From the NCBI GenBank assembly GCA_017615545.1, contig JAFZZY010000047.1:1-64000 (forward strand): a stretch of DNA of 64,000 nucleotides, read 5' to 3'. The notes under the pieces were generated by a model. It searched no databases and was not told the origin of the DNA. It was given only the letters and a program-made list of their open reading frames with translations. This DNA comes from Lachnospiraceae bacterium. GTDB lineage: Bacteria; Bacillota; Clostridia; Lachnospirales; Lachnospiraceae. Shown one piece after another: positions 6,617 to 14,478 of the stretch (position 1 is the first letter of the stretch; each line of letters opens with the position of its first letter). The translations under genes and the position numbers were made by a program.

Positions 6617-8728
6617 TCAGTTCTTTGCCTTAGCCTCGTAAGCTTCAACGTCCTTGATGGAGAAGCTCATGCGGCCCATCTTATCCTTACCGAGGCAAAC
6701 GACCTTAACGATGTCGCCGAGGGTAAGAACCTCTTCAACGGTGCGGATACGCTCCTTAGCGATGCGGGAAATGTGAACCATTCCCTCCTTACCGGGAGCG
6801 AACTCGATGAAAGCACCGAATTCCTTGATGCTAACGACCTTACCTGTGAAGAACATACCTTCTTCGGGCTCGGTAACGATCGTCTGGATGTACTCGATCG
6901 CCTTATTGATGCCTTCCGGCTCGGTTCCGCAGATGGATACAACACCCTCTTCGGAGATATCGATCTTAACGCCGGTCTCATCAACGATACGGTTGATGAC
7001 CTTACCCTGCTTACCGATAACATCACCGATCTTATCCGGATCGATCTGGATCGAAGTAATGCGAGGCGCGTACTTACCGAGTTCTTTACGAGGCTCAGCG
7101 ATGCAAGGGTTCATGATCTCGTCCAGGATGTAGTAACGTGCAGCCTTTGTCTTAGCAAATGCTTCCTCGATGATCGGACGGGTCAGACCATGGATCTTGA
7201 TATCCATCTGGATCGCCGTGATACCATCCTTGGTACCTGCAACCTTGAAGTCCATGTCGCCGAAGAAATCTTCGAGGCCCTGGATATCGGTCAGGACAAT
7301 GTAATCGTCATCGGTGTCACCGGTAACGAGACCACAGGAGATACCTGCAACAGGCTTCTTGATCGGAACACCGGCAGCCATCAGAGAGAGACTGGATGCG
7401 CAGACAGATGCCTGAGAGGTAGAACCGTTGGATTCGAAGGTCTCGGAAACCAGACGGATCGCGTAAGGGAACTCTTCCTCGGAAGGAATTACCGGAAGAA
7501 GTGCTCTCTCGGCCAATGCGCCGTGACCGATCTCACGACGTCCCGGTCCACGGCTGGGCTTTGTCTCACCTACCGAATAGGACGGGAAATTATAGTGGTG
7601 CATGTAACGCTTGGATACTTCGTTGTCATCCAGGCCGTCCAGACGCTGTGCATCGGAAAGCGGTGCCAGGGTCGTAACGTTGCAGATCTGAGTCTGTCCA
7701 CGGGTGAACATAGCGGAACCATGTACTCTCGGAACGATATCTATCTCTGCTGCCAGAGGACGGATCTGCGTGATAGCACGACCGTCGGGACGCTTGTGAT
7801 CCTTCAGGATCATCTTACGTACGGTCTTCTTCTCGAACTTGTATACAGCCTCGCCGATCAGCGGAACCCACTCGGGATGTGTCTCGGCATAACGCTCTGC
7901 AAGCTTCTCTTCTACTTCTTTGATGTTTGCTTCACGAGTCTGCTTATCATCGGTGAATACAGCGGTCTCCATTGCCTCGGGGGTAATGAATGCTACCATA
8001 TCTTCCCACATATCAGCGGGTGTGTCGATGCTCTCGTAAGCGTGCTTCGGCTTACCGCACTCATCCACGATGTTCTGGATGAAAGCGATGACCTTCTGGT
8101 TGAGGTCGTGTGCTGCATAGATCGCCTTAACCATAACGTCTTCCGGAACTTCCTTAGCGCCGGCCTCGATCATGATGACCTTCTCCTTTGTGGAAGCTAC
8201 GGTCAGAGCCAGATCGGATACCTTCTTCTGCTCAGCAGTCGGGTTGAAGATCAGCTCGCCGTTGATGAGACCCATATGGGTTGCAGAGATCGGGCCGTCA
8301 AACGGGATATCCGAAATGCTGGTAGCGATGGAAGCGCCGATCATAGCGGTCAGCTCAGGGCTGCAAGCAGGATCTACGCTCATTACAAGGCAGTTCAGGG
8401 TTACGTCGTTGCGGTAATCCTTCGGGAACAGCGGACGCATAGGACGGTCGATAACACGGGATGTAAGGATCGCGTTCTCCGATGCGCGGCCCTCACGACG
8501 GTTGAAACCGCCCGGGATCTTTCCGACTGCGTACATCTTCTCCTCGTACTCTACGGACAGAGGGAAGAAATCGATACCGTCACGCGGCTTGTCAGAAGCG
8601 GTTGCGGTACACAGAAGAACGGTCTCACCATAGTGGATGAAAGCCGCTCCGTTTGCCTGGGCAGCGACTCTTCCGATATCTACGCGAAGCTCACGTCCTG
8701 CCAGGTCCATGGTAAATGACTTGTACAT
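6617..8728 (-). CDS. pnp: Polynucleotide phosphorylase
   Basis: The 703-aa 3'-to-5' phosphorolytic exoribonuclease of the degradosome has the normal length. In order: two RNase PH domains separated by the all-helical linker (FEKKTVRKMILKDHKRPDGR leads into the second), the active-site region (TDIQGLEDFFGDMDFKVAG), a KH domain (IDPDKIGDVIGKQGKVI, about 565-580) and an S1 domain ending near 697 (EFGAFIEFAPGKEGMVHISR). The start has AAAAGGAG at good spacing. A long hairpin lies in its leader (8759-8808), comparable in position to the RNase III-processed autoregulatory hairpin of enterobacterial pnp. It lies downstream of rpsO, the usual arrangement, with a terminator between them. Confidence 0.98.
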   Translation of the reverse strand: MYKSFTMDLAGRELRVDIGRVAAQANGAAFIHYGETVLLCTATASDKPRDGIDFFPLSVEYEEKMYAVGKIPGGFNRREGRASENAILTSRVIDRPMRPLFPKDYRNDVTLNCLVMSVDPACSPELTAMIGASIATSISDIPFDGPISATHMGLINGELIFNPTAEQKKVSDLALTVASTKEKVIMIEAGAKEVPEDVMVKAIYAAHDLNQKVIAFIQNIVDECGKPKHAYESIDTPADMWEDMVAFITPEAMETAVFTDDKQTREANIKEVEEKLAERYAETHPEWVPLIGEAVYKFEKKTVRKMILKDHKRPDGRAITQIRPLAAEIDIVPRVHGSAMFTRGQTQICNVTTLAPLSDAQRLDGLDDNEVSKRYMHHYNFPSYSVGETKPSRGPGRREIGHGALAERALLPVIPSEEEFPYAIRLVSETFESNGSTSQASVCASSLSLMAAGVPIKKPVAGISCGLVTGDTDDDYIVLTDIQGLEDFFGDMDFKVAGTKDGITAIQMDIKIHGLTRPIIEEAFAKTKAARYYILDEIMNPCIAEPRKELGKYAPRITSIQIDPDKIGDVIGKQGKVINRIVDETGVKIDISEEGVVSICGTEPEGINKAIEYIQTIVTEPEEGMFFTGKVVSIKEFGAFIEFAPGKEGMVHISRIAKERIRTVEEVLTLGDIVKVVCLGKDKMGRMSFSIKDVEAYEAKAKN

Positions 8729-8758
8729 GTTGTCTCCTTTTCCGGCGCCGCCTCGTCC

Positions 8759-8808
8759 GAAACTACTGAAAAAGCGGAAAATGCTTTTTTCGCCTTTTCA
8801 GCGGTTTC
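8759..8808 (-). promoter_or_regulatory. pnp leader stem-loop
   Basis: Immediately upstream of pnp an extended imperfect hairpin pairs GAAAC (8759-8763) with GTTTC (8804-8808). Inside it CTGAAAA-GCG-AAAA pairs with its complement around a short loop. Outer GGCGCC blocks at about 8744 and 8823 can extend the stem. In E. coli such a pnp leader stem is cut by RNase III and then used in autoregulation. Position and shape suggest a similar role here, but this is by analogy. Confidence 0.55.
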
Positions 8809-8878
8809 GTGCGAACGCCTGGCGCCTTTTTGCTGGGTTTTCCTGTTACGTTGTTTTGAAAGAACCTACTTCGTAAAT

Positions 8879-8906
8879 AAGGCCGGACAAATGCATGCCC
8901 GGCCTT
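8879..8906 (-). terminator. Terminator or attenuator after rpsO
   Basis: AAGGCCGG (8879-8886) pairs with CCGGCCTT (8899-8906) around 12 nt. On the minus strand it is followed by ATTTACG, a weak T tract. It sits 30 bp beyond the rpsO stop and could allow read-through into pnp. Confidence 0.7.
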
Positions 8907-8936
8907 ACATTGCCGCAGATCACTCTGCTTTTACAA

Positions 8937-9203
8937 TTACTTACGAAGACCGAGTTTCTCAATCAGTGCACGATAGCTCTCAAGGTTCGTCTTCTTGAGG
9001 TAATCGAGAAGACCTCTTCTCTGACCTACCATCTTCATCAGACCACGGGTAGAATGATAATCCTTCGGGTTCTGCTGAAGGTGAGCGGTGAGCTCCTTAA
9101 TGCGCTCGGTCAAAATTGCAACCTGAACCTCGGGTGAACCTGTGTCCTCGGGGGTTCTTCCGTATGCTGCGATCACAGCAGCCTTCTTTTCCTTTGAAAT
9201 CAT
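8937..9203 (-). CDS. rpsO: Small-subunit ribosomal protein S15
   Basis: This 88-aa protein is full length and shows the S15 signature [20 protein letters not shown] (the LMGLVGKRRRLLDYL-like rRNA-binding helix) and the conserved N-terminus [15 protein letters not shown]. It binds 16S rRNA early in 30S assembly. AGGAGGAC lies before the ATG. It has its own well-formed promoter (9317-9345) and a 114-nt leader with inverted repeats, a place where S15 often represses its own mRNA. pnp follows. Confidence 0.98.
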   Translation of the reverse strand: MISKEKKAAVIAAYGRTPEDTGSPEVQVAILTERIKELTAHLQQNPKDYHSTRGLMKMVGQRRGLLDYLKKTNLESYRALIEKLGLRK

Positions 9204-9214
9204 TTCAAAGTCCT

Positions 9215-9300
9215 CCTAAAATATGATACGGCAAATGCCGTTCTTTACCCTCACCGATACCAAGGAGCGGTCGGAGAAACCGTCTTCTGAGCAGCGGCGC
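9215..9300 (-). promoter_or_regulatory. Structured rpsO leader, possible S15 autoregulation site
   Basis: On the minus strand ACGGCA and TGCCGT form a tight hairpin (plus positions about 9229-9242). The segment TGGTATCGG upstream can pair, with wobbles, with the CCGTATCA that overlaps that hairpin, so two alternative folds exist. S15 leaders in many bacteria bind the protein and block translation. The fold was judged by eye only. Confidence 0.35.
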
Positions 9301-9316
9301 GATAAATCCAAACGTA

Positions 9317-9345
9317 ACTATAACATAGATACCTGCTTTTGTAAA
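9317..9345 (-). promoter_or_regulatory. rpsO promoter
   Basis: On the minus strand TTTACA (9340-9345), a 17-bp spacer and TATAGT (9317-9322) form a good housekeeping promoter; TG one base upstream of the -10 box gives an extended -10 element. It lies between the GH3 stop and rpsO. Confidence 0.75.
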
Positions 9346-9371
9346 GGGCTAATTCTTTGAAATTCCATGAT

Positions 9372-12179
9372 TTATCCAAACATGAAGTCTTCCGAAGGCC
9401 GAATATCCTCGTTTTTCGACCGTTTCACCAGACGGATCTTATGAAGTTTCAGTCCGTTTCCGCCGAAACTCATGCGAACGACGCAATAACGAGACGACGT
9501 AAACAGCGGTTTGCTCATGGTCACGGGCTTGCCTTCGGTGCCGTTCCATGTGAATACCGTGCCCAGGATCCCCTGGAAGTAGAACGCGATCGGCGTCTGC
9601 GACAGCGGCGAAAGTTCGGAACTTGCGGTCACTTCGAAATCGTAGACTGCACGCTCAGCCACATCGAGTGCAAATACATAGCTGCATCCGATCGCTACCT
9701 CAACGTCCTCCATCGGAATATCGGTCACATCGCCTTCCACCTTATAGTAGACCATGCGGGACAGATCCAGCGGCTCGTCTTCTTCCTTGCGGTTGATCAC
9801 TTCGATCTCTTCTGCCGCATTATTCATACGCTGCATAGCTCTTGTGGTAAGCAGGAAGCCGCAAATGTTCTTCGCGCTGCGGAGCAGTTCGCCTCGGGTC
9901 AATGTCCCGTCTTCCAGGCTCTGTGCGAGGTTGTCCCCCGAGCTGTTGATCGAAGCATCCGGACATACCGCATAGAAATCGTTCTGTGCACGTACGGTCG
10001 CCGCATAATTCGTGCGGTTCACTACCTTGCCGACCTCTCCGGTGTTCGCCCACCAGTCGGTCATAACGACGCCTTCGAAGCCCCATTCGCCGCGGAGGAT
10101 CGTGGTCAGCAGGTCGTAACGCGTATTCGTCCAGACACCATTGACCGGTCCATAGGTCGTCATAACGAGCTTCGCGTTGCCTTCCTTGATGGCGATCTCG
10201 AAGCCCTTCAGGTAGAGTTCACGCAGGGCACGCGCCGAGATGACATTGTCCGTGAAATGACGGTTTTTCTCCTGGTTATTTCCGCAGAAATGCTTCAGCG
10301 TGCAGGCAGCGCCGGCACGGTTCAGGCCTCGGCTCTGTGCCGCCGCGATGCGACCGGTCAGCATCGGATCCTCCGAGAAATACTCGAAGTTACGACCGTT
10401 CAGGACATAACGGTGCAGGTTCATGCCAGGTCCCAGCAGACAGTCGATCTGGTTCGACGCCATCTCCAGGCCCAGATGATAGTATAATTCTTCGTTCAAA
10501 GCATCGTCGAAGGTACATGCCAGCAGGGTTCCGTTCGGAAGGGAAAATGCCTTCATGCCACTGTCCATGCGCATGCCGGACGGGCCGTCGCTGCAGCAGG
10601 CGCACGGGATGCCGTAGTTCTTCAGATTCTCGGAAACGCCGCCGAATGCTGCCGCCGTGCCGGGGGTAACCTTCGGTGAGCCCATGCCCTCTCCGCGGAC
10701 GATACAGCACAGATCCTCGTCCGACAGCTGCGCCAAGAATTCATCCATGGAGGTCTTACCGTCCTGCACATCCTTCAGTTTCAGGCCTGTATCACCCGAG
10801 TAAGGAAGTGTCGGCGCGGGAAGGTTGATCACACGCTCGTCATCGTGCGCGTTCATCGTCACGGGAACGTTCTCGTACGAGATCATATAGTGGCCGTCCT
10901 TCTCGATCGGCTTCATGCGGCGGAAGGCCATGATGGGCTCCATCTGCGCCGTCAGTTGCTGGATCAGGCGGTCTTCGGGAAGCGATGCGCAGCAGATGAT
11001 CTGCGCGCTGCGCACGTCGCCGCCCAGGTAGAAACGATATTCACCCTTCTCGAGCACATAGCCGATGCGGGCTGTCACCGCGCCGGTCTCATCAAACGAC
11101 GCGATATCATACAGGGAAAAATTGATGGTAAGTTTCTGGCTCTCACCGGGCTGCAAAACTCTCGTTTTCGTATAGCCGGCCATACGGCGCGACGGTTGTC
11201 CGAGAACGCCCTGCGGCAGTTCCACATACAGAATGACTGAGTTCTTACCGCTTACATTGCCCACGTTCGTAACGACCGCTTCGACCGTACAAGTCTTCGC
11301 AAACGGATCGCCCATCAGGTTCGCATTCACGAACGTCTTCACAACATCAAACTCCGTATAGGAAAGGCCGTAACCATACGGGAACAGCACCTTATCCTTT
11401 GCAAAGGTCTCGAAATAACGATAACCAACGTAGATATCTTCTTCATAGAAATTCCGGGTCATATCGCCGAAATTCACATATGCGGGCTGGTCTTCGAGAT
11501 TGCGGGCAATGGTGTCCGTCAGGCGTCCGCTCGGGCTGATGGCGCCGGAAACCAGACGCGCTGCGCCCAAAGCGCCGACCATACCGCCCTGCCAGATATA
11601 CATCACGGCATCCGGGGCAATGTCCAGGATCTCCTTCATGTCGATGACGCTGCTCACATTGAGCAGAAGCACCATCTTCGGGAAGGTCTCGCGGACCGTG
11701 CGGAGCATGCGGACTTCTTCCGCGGCCAGGTAGTATGAGCCTTCGCTCGCCGTGTTATCCTGCTCCTCACCTGCCGTACGGCCGATCAAAACGACCGCCG
11801 TATCGGTGTTTTTACGCGCTGCCTCGGCAACCTCTTTCGCGAGAGGCATCTCCTCCTGCGACCACGGCTCCTGACCGAAGCCCTTACCGCGCTTGTAGGG
11901 ATTTGCCTCATCATAAGCCAAATAGGTCTTCTCGAGCTCTTCGTCGAGTTTGAAACCCTCTTCCTTCAGCGCATCACGAACGGTCCAGACCTTCGAGACA
12001 TTGACCATACCGCCCGAACCCGTGCCGCTCTTGAAATAAAAGTTCTGTACACGTCCGAATAGTGCGATGGGCACGTCCTTCGCGATGGGCAGAACGCGGT
12101 TGTCGTTCTTCAACAGAACCGCTCCGTCCGCCGCCGCCTGGATCGCAGCTTCTGTGTACTCCTTCCAATCCAGTATCAT
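9372..12179 (-). CDS. GH3 beta-glucosidase with reversed domain order
   Basis: A 935-aa intracellular glycoside hydrolase family 3 enzyme (no signal peptide). The usual C-terminal (alpha/beta)6 domain comes first (AADGAVLLKNDNRVLPI, about residue 15-30). A fibronectin-III-like domain follows (RMAGYTKTRVLQPGESQKL, about 335-400), then the usual N-terminal TIM barrel (GIPCACCSDGPSGMR; ACTLKHFCGN; VVMTDWW, whose Asp is the expected nucleophile). This swap is known in Butyrivibrio and Ruminococcus beta-glucosidases. The ATG at 12179 has AAGGAGG and starts 10 bp after the GH130 gene; an upstream in-frame ATG would overlap that gene. It probably hydrolyses short beta-linked sugars taken up by the cell. 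Confidence 0.92.
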   Translation of the reverse strand: MILDWKEYTEAAIQAAADGAVLLKNDNRVLPIAKDVPIALFGRVQNFYFKSGTGSGGMVNVSKVWTVRDALKEEGFKLDEELEKTYLAYDEANPYKRGKGFGQEPWSQEEMPLAKEVAEAARKNTDTAVVLIGRTAGEEQDNTASEGSYYLAAEEVRMLRTVRETFPKMVLLLNVSSVIDMKEILDIAPDAVMYIWQGGMVGALGAARLVSGAISPSGRLTDTIARNLEDQPAYVNFGDMTRNFYEEDIYVGYRYFETFAKDKVLFPYGYGLSYTEFDVVKTFVNANLMGDPFAKTCTVEAVVTNVGNVSGKNSVILYVELPQGVLGQPSRRMAGYTKTRVLQPGESQKLTINFSLYDIASFDETGAVTARIGYVLEKGEYRFYLGGDVRSAQIICCASLPEDRLIQQLTAQMEPIMAFRRMKPIEKDGHYMISYENVPVTMNAHDDERVINLPAPTLPYSGDTGLKLKDVQDGKTSMDEFLAQLSDEDLCCIVRGEGMGSPKVTPGTAAAFGGVSENLKNYGIPCACCSDGPSGMRMDSGMKAFSLPNGTLLACTFDDALNEELYYHLGLEMASNQIDCLLGPGMNLHRYVLNGRNFEYFSEDPMLTGRIAAAQSRGLNRAGAACTLKHFCGNNQEKNRHFTDNVISARALRELYLKGFEIAIKEGNAKLVMTTYGPVNGVWTNTRYDLLTTILRGEWGFEGVVMTDWWANTGEVGKVVNRTNYAATVRAQNDFYAVCPDASINSSGDNLAQSLEDGTLTRGELLRSAKNICGFLLTTRAMQRMNNAAEEIEVINRKEEDEPLDLSRMVYYKVEGDVTDIPMEDVEVAIGCSYVFALDVAERAVYDFEVTASSELSPLSQTPIAFYFQGILGTVFTWNGTEGKPVTMSKPLFTSSRYCVVRMSFGGNGLKLHKIRLVKRSKNEDIRPSEDFMFG

Positions 12180-12189
12180 GTAAACCTCC

Positions 12190-13212
12190 TTATCTGCGTC
12201 CGATCTCGACATCGTCATAGAACGTATTGCTGTTTTTCTTGATGTAATCGATCACGTAGTCCACATGGGTAAATGCGAGGCCCACGTAGCTATCGGCTGC
12301 TCCGTAGTAGATCGCGATGCGGCCGGTCGCGCTGTCACAGATGGTCGCGCACGGGAAGCATACGTTCGGAACGAAGCCGCGCTCCTCATACCACTCCTCG
12401 GGAGTGAGCAGGAAATTCTGGCAGCGATACTTCACGATGCTCGGATTATCGATGTCCAGGATCGCTCCGCCGATCGAGTAAACATAGCCGTTACAGGTGC
12501 CGGAAACGCCGTGGTAGAACAAAAGCCAGCCCTCGTCGGTCTCGATCGGAGCTGCTCCGCCGCCGATCTTCAGGCTCTCCCACCAGTTCGAGCCGCGGCT
12601 CATCACGTGGCGATGTTTGCCCCAGTAGGTCATATCCGGCGACTCACTCAGGAAGATATCGCCGAACGGTGTATGTCCGCTGTCCGAAGGACGCGAAAGC
12701 AAAACGAAGTTTCCTCCGATCTTACGAGGGAACAAAACCGCGTTACGGTTGAACGGGATGAACGGATTCTCGATACGGGTAAATGTCTTGAAATCCTGTG
12801 TCTTCGCGATGTGGATCGCCGCGCCGTAGAAATCGCCGCACCAGATGATGTAGTAAGTATCCTCGACCTTTACCAGACGCGGATCGTACGCGTACCGCGG
12901 CATGAAGGATTTACCGGACTCATCAACGAAATTGATCTTCTCCTCGTCGAACTTCCAGTCGATGCCGTCCTTACTGTGGCCCAGGTAGATGTACGGAATA
13001 CCGTTCGTCTGCTCGCCGCGGAACACGCCGATGAACTCGCCGTTGTACGGCATTACGGCACTGTTAAAGATACGCGCAACACCCGGCAGCGGGTTACGCC
13101 CGATGATCGGGTTCGCGGGATATCTCCATACCGGTGCATTCGGAAGGTCTTCCGGCATCGGGACCCAAGGCATATTCGGAACTGCGGGGCAATACATTTT
13201 TATCTCACTCAT
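12190..13212 (-). CDS. GH130 beta-mannoside phosphorylase
   Basis: A 340-aa five-bladed beta-propeller protein of family GH130, enzymes that phosphorolyse beta-mannosides to mannose 1-phosphate. Family features: RNPLPGVARIFNSAVMPY near residue 40, the catalytic Asp context YDPRLVKVEDTYYIIWCGD (about 110-130), and the later GGGAAPIETDEGWLLFYHG phosphate/sugar-binding segment. No signal peptide, so it is cytosolic. AAAGGAG precedes the ATG. The linkage specificity (1,4- or 1,2-) cannot be read from sequence alone. Operon position between a LacI regulator and a GH3 enzyme suggests use of imported beta-manno- or gluco-oligosaccharides. Confidence 0.88.
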   Translation of the reverse strand: MSEIKMYCPAVPNMPWVPMPEDLPNAPVWRYPANPIIGRNPLPGVARIFNSAVMPYNGEFIGVFRGEQTNGIPYIYLGHSKDGIDWKFDEEKINFVDESGKSFMPRYAYDPRLVKVEDTYYIIWCGDFYGAAIHIAKTQDFKTFTRIENPFIPFNRNAVLFPRKIGGNFVLLSRPSDSGHTPFGDIFLSESPDMTYWGKHRHVMSRGSNWWESLKIGGGAAPIETDEGWLLFYHGVSGTCNGYVYSIGGAILDIDNPSIVKYRCQNFLLTPEEWYEERGFVPNVCFPCATICDSATGRIAIYYGAADSYVGLAFTHVDYVIDYIKKNSNTFYDDVEIGRR

Positions 13213-13225
13213 GATAAGTCTCCTT

Positions 13226-14272
13226 TCAATTCAAAGCTCGCGATTTTACGGACGAATCGCGCAGCACGATATCGGTAGTGATCAGGACGAGTTCTTTCGT
13301 CCTCTCGGGATTTTCGATCCGCCAGAACAGTTCCTGCACCAGACGGATGCCCAGATCCTTATTCGGGATATGGACGGTCGAGAGCGGCGGCGACATGATC
13401 TCCGCCTCCTCCTTGTCATCGAAGCCGATGACGGCAACATCCTTAGGGATCGAGATGTTCTTCTCCTTCAGGACATAATAAAGATCCTTAGCGATGTCGT
13501 CATTCGCGCATACGATCGCATCGGGAATGTACGGCATGGAATTAAACGCCGCCTCTACCTCGCTCCGGTTGTAATAACGATGCTCGACATGATCTGTCTT
13601 GATGATGCTACGGTCACGCTCCAGGTTCGCCTCGATCAGCGCGGACGCAAAACCGCGGTACCGGTCGTAGATCGTCTTGCAGTACGTGATATCGCCGATA
13701 AAACCGATCCGGCGCATGCCCTGCCCGATCACATTTTCCACGAGCCTGCGGACGCTGTGCTCACCCTCCGGCGCGACTACGTCGCCATACTGCAGGTAAG
13801 GCGCGCAATGCTTCGGCGCATCGAGGAAGACGATCGGCACGCCCTGCTTGGCGATCAGGCGAATGTAATCCTCGGAAAATACGTTCAGCACGATAACGCC
13901 GTCGACGCCACCTTCCGTCAGATCCCGCGGAAGTTCCATCCGTTCCTCCATCGCCTCATCGATGAAATTCAAAAAGAGACGGCAGTTGTTGCGGCTGAGT
14001 TCCTCCGAGATACCCGTGATGATCCGGTGCCAGAAAGAAGACGAATCCCGCCCCAGCACGAGTACGTTCTGTGTACTGTTCTTCCGGTACATCTCCGACA
14101 CCTCTTTTGGCAGCGGCATCTTGAATTTCGCGTAGCCCATCTCGTAAGCCTTCCGCAAAACCATAAACTTTGTTTCTTCCGCAACGGAGTCGCTTCCCAT
14201 CAGTGCTTTCGACACCGTATTCCGCGAGAGGCCGAGCTCCTTTGCGATATCCTGTATGGTTGTTTTTCTCAA
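13226..14272 (-). CDS. LacI-family sugar-responsive repressor
   Basis: A 348-aa regulator with an N-terminal helix-turn-helix and hinge (TTIQDIAKELGLSRNTVSKA, residues 4-23) and a periplasmic-binding-protein-like sensor domain (GVDGVIVLNVFSEDY; IPKDVAVIGFDDKEEAEIMS). The start codon is TTG with AGGAGG upstream. It is the first gene of the operon; the GH130 and GH3 genes follow 13 and 10 bp apart, so it probably controls them and itself. A TGCAC-N6-GTGCA palindrome lies just upstream of its promoter. The inducer is unknown, probably an oligosaccharide or its phosphorolysis product. Confidence 0.93.
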   Translation of the reverse strand: MRKTTIQDIAKELGLSRNTVSKALMGSDSVAEETKFMVLRKAYEMGYAKFKMPLPKEVSEMYRKNSTQNVLVLGRDSSSFWHRIITGISEELSRNNCRLFLNFIDEAMEERMELPRDLTEGGVDGVIVLNVFSEDYIRLIAKQGVPIVFLDAPKHCAPYLQYGDVVAPEGEHSVRRLVENVIGQGMRRIGFIGDITYCKTIYDRYRGFASALIEANLERDRSIIKTDHVEHRYYNRSEVEAAFNSMPYIPDAIVCANDDIAKDLYYVLKEKNISIPKDVAVIGFDDKEEAEIMSPPLSTVHIPNKDLGIRLVQELFWRIENPERTKELVLITTDIVLRDSSVKSRALN

Positions 14273-14343
14273 AATGAACCTCCTATTTGTGTTTTCTTTC
14301 GCACAATCTGCACCATTTGCATGATTCTTCTTCCATTTGCCCC

Positions 14344-14372
14344 ATCATAACGAATAAAACCCCCTCTGTCAA
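14344..14372 (-). promoter_or_regulatory. Promoter of the lacI-GH130-GH3 operon
   Basis: On the minus strand TTGACA (14367-14372), exactly 17 bp and TATGAT (14344-14349) make a near-consensus sigma-A promoter, 72 bp ahead of the regulator start. Strong basal activity under repressor control is expected. Confidence 0.85.
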
Positions 14373-14380
14373 TCCCTCCA

Positions 14381-14396
14381 TGCACGCTTTTGTGCA
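14381..14396. promoter_or_regulatory. Possible LacI-family operator
   Basis: TGCAC and GTGCA form an inverted repeat with a 6-bp spacer, 8 bp upstream of the -35 box. LacI proteins bind short palindromes, though most have a central CG and sit nearer the -10 box. A TGCAAATGG/GGCAAATGG direct repeat downstream of the promoter (about 14300-14342) is an alternative site. Confidence 0.3.
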
Positions 14397-14416
14397 CTTC
14401 GAATAAGAAAACACAA

Positions 14417-14457
14417 AAAATGCACAACAAAACGCATCAGCGTCTGTTGTGCATTTT
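14417..14457 (-). terminator. Terminator of the LTA-synthase-like gene
   Basis: TGCACAACA (14421-14429) pairs with TGTTGTGCA (14445-14453), flanked by A4 and T4, with an inner ACGC/GCGT stem. On the minus strand the stem is followed by TTTTTTG. It lies 22 bp after the stop of the gene at 14479. Confidence 0.9.
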
Positions 14458-14478
14458 CCGCAGGCCAAATCCGACCTT

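Noticed and set aside
6611..8719. 702-aa open frame opposite pnp
   Set aside because: Exact antisense of pnp, typical of low stop density in the complementary frame; no start signal or domain.
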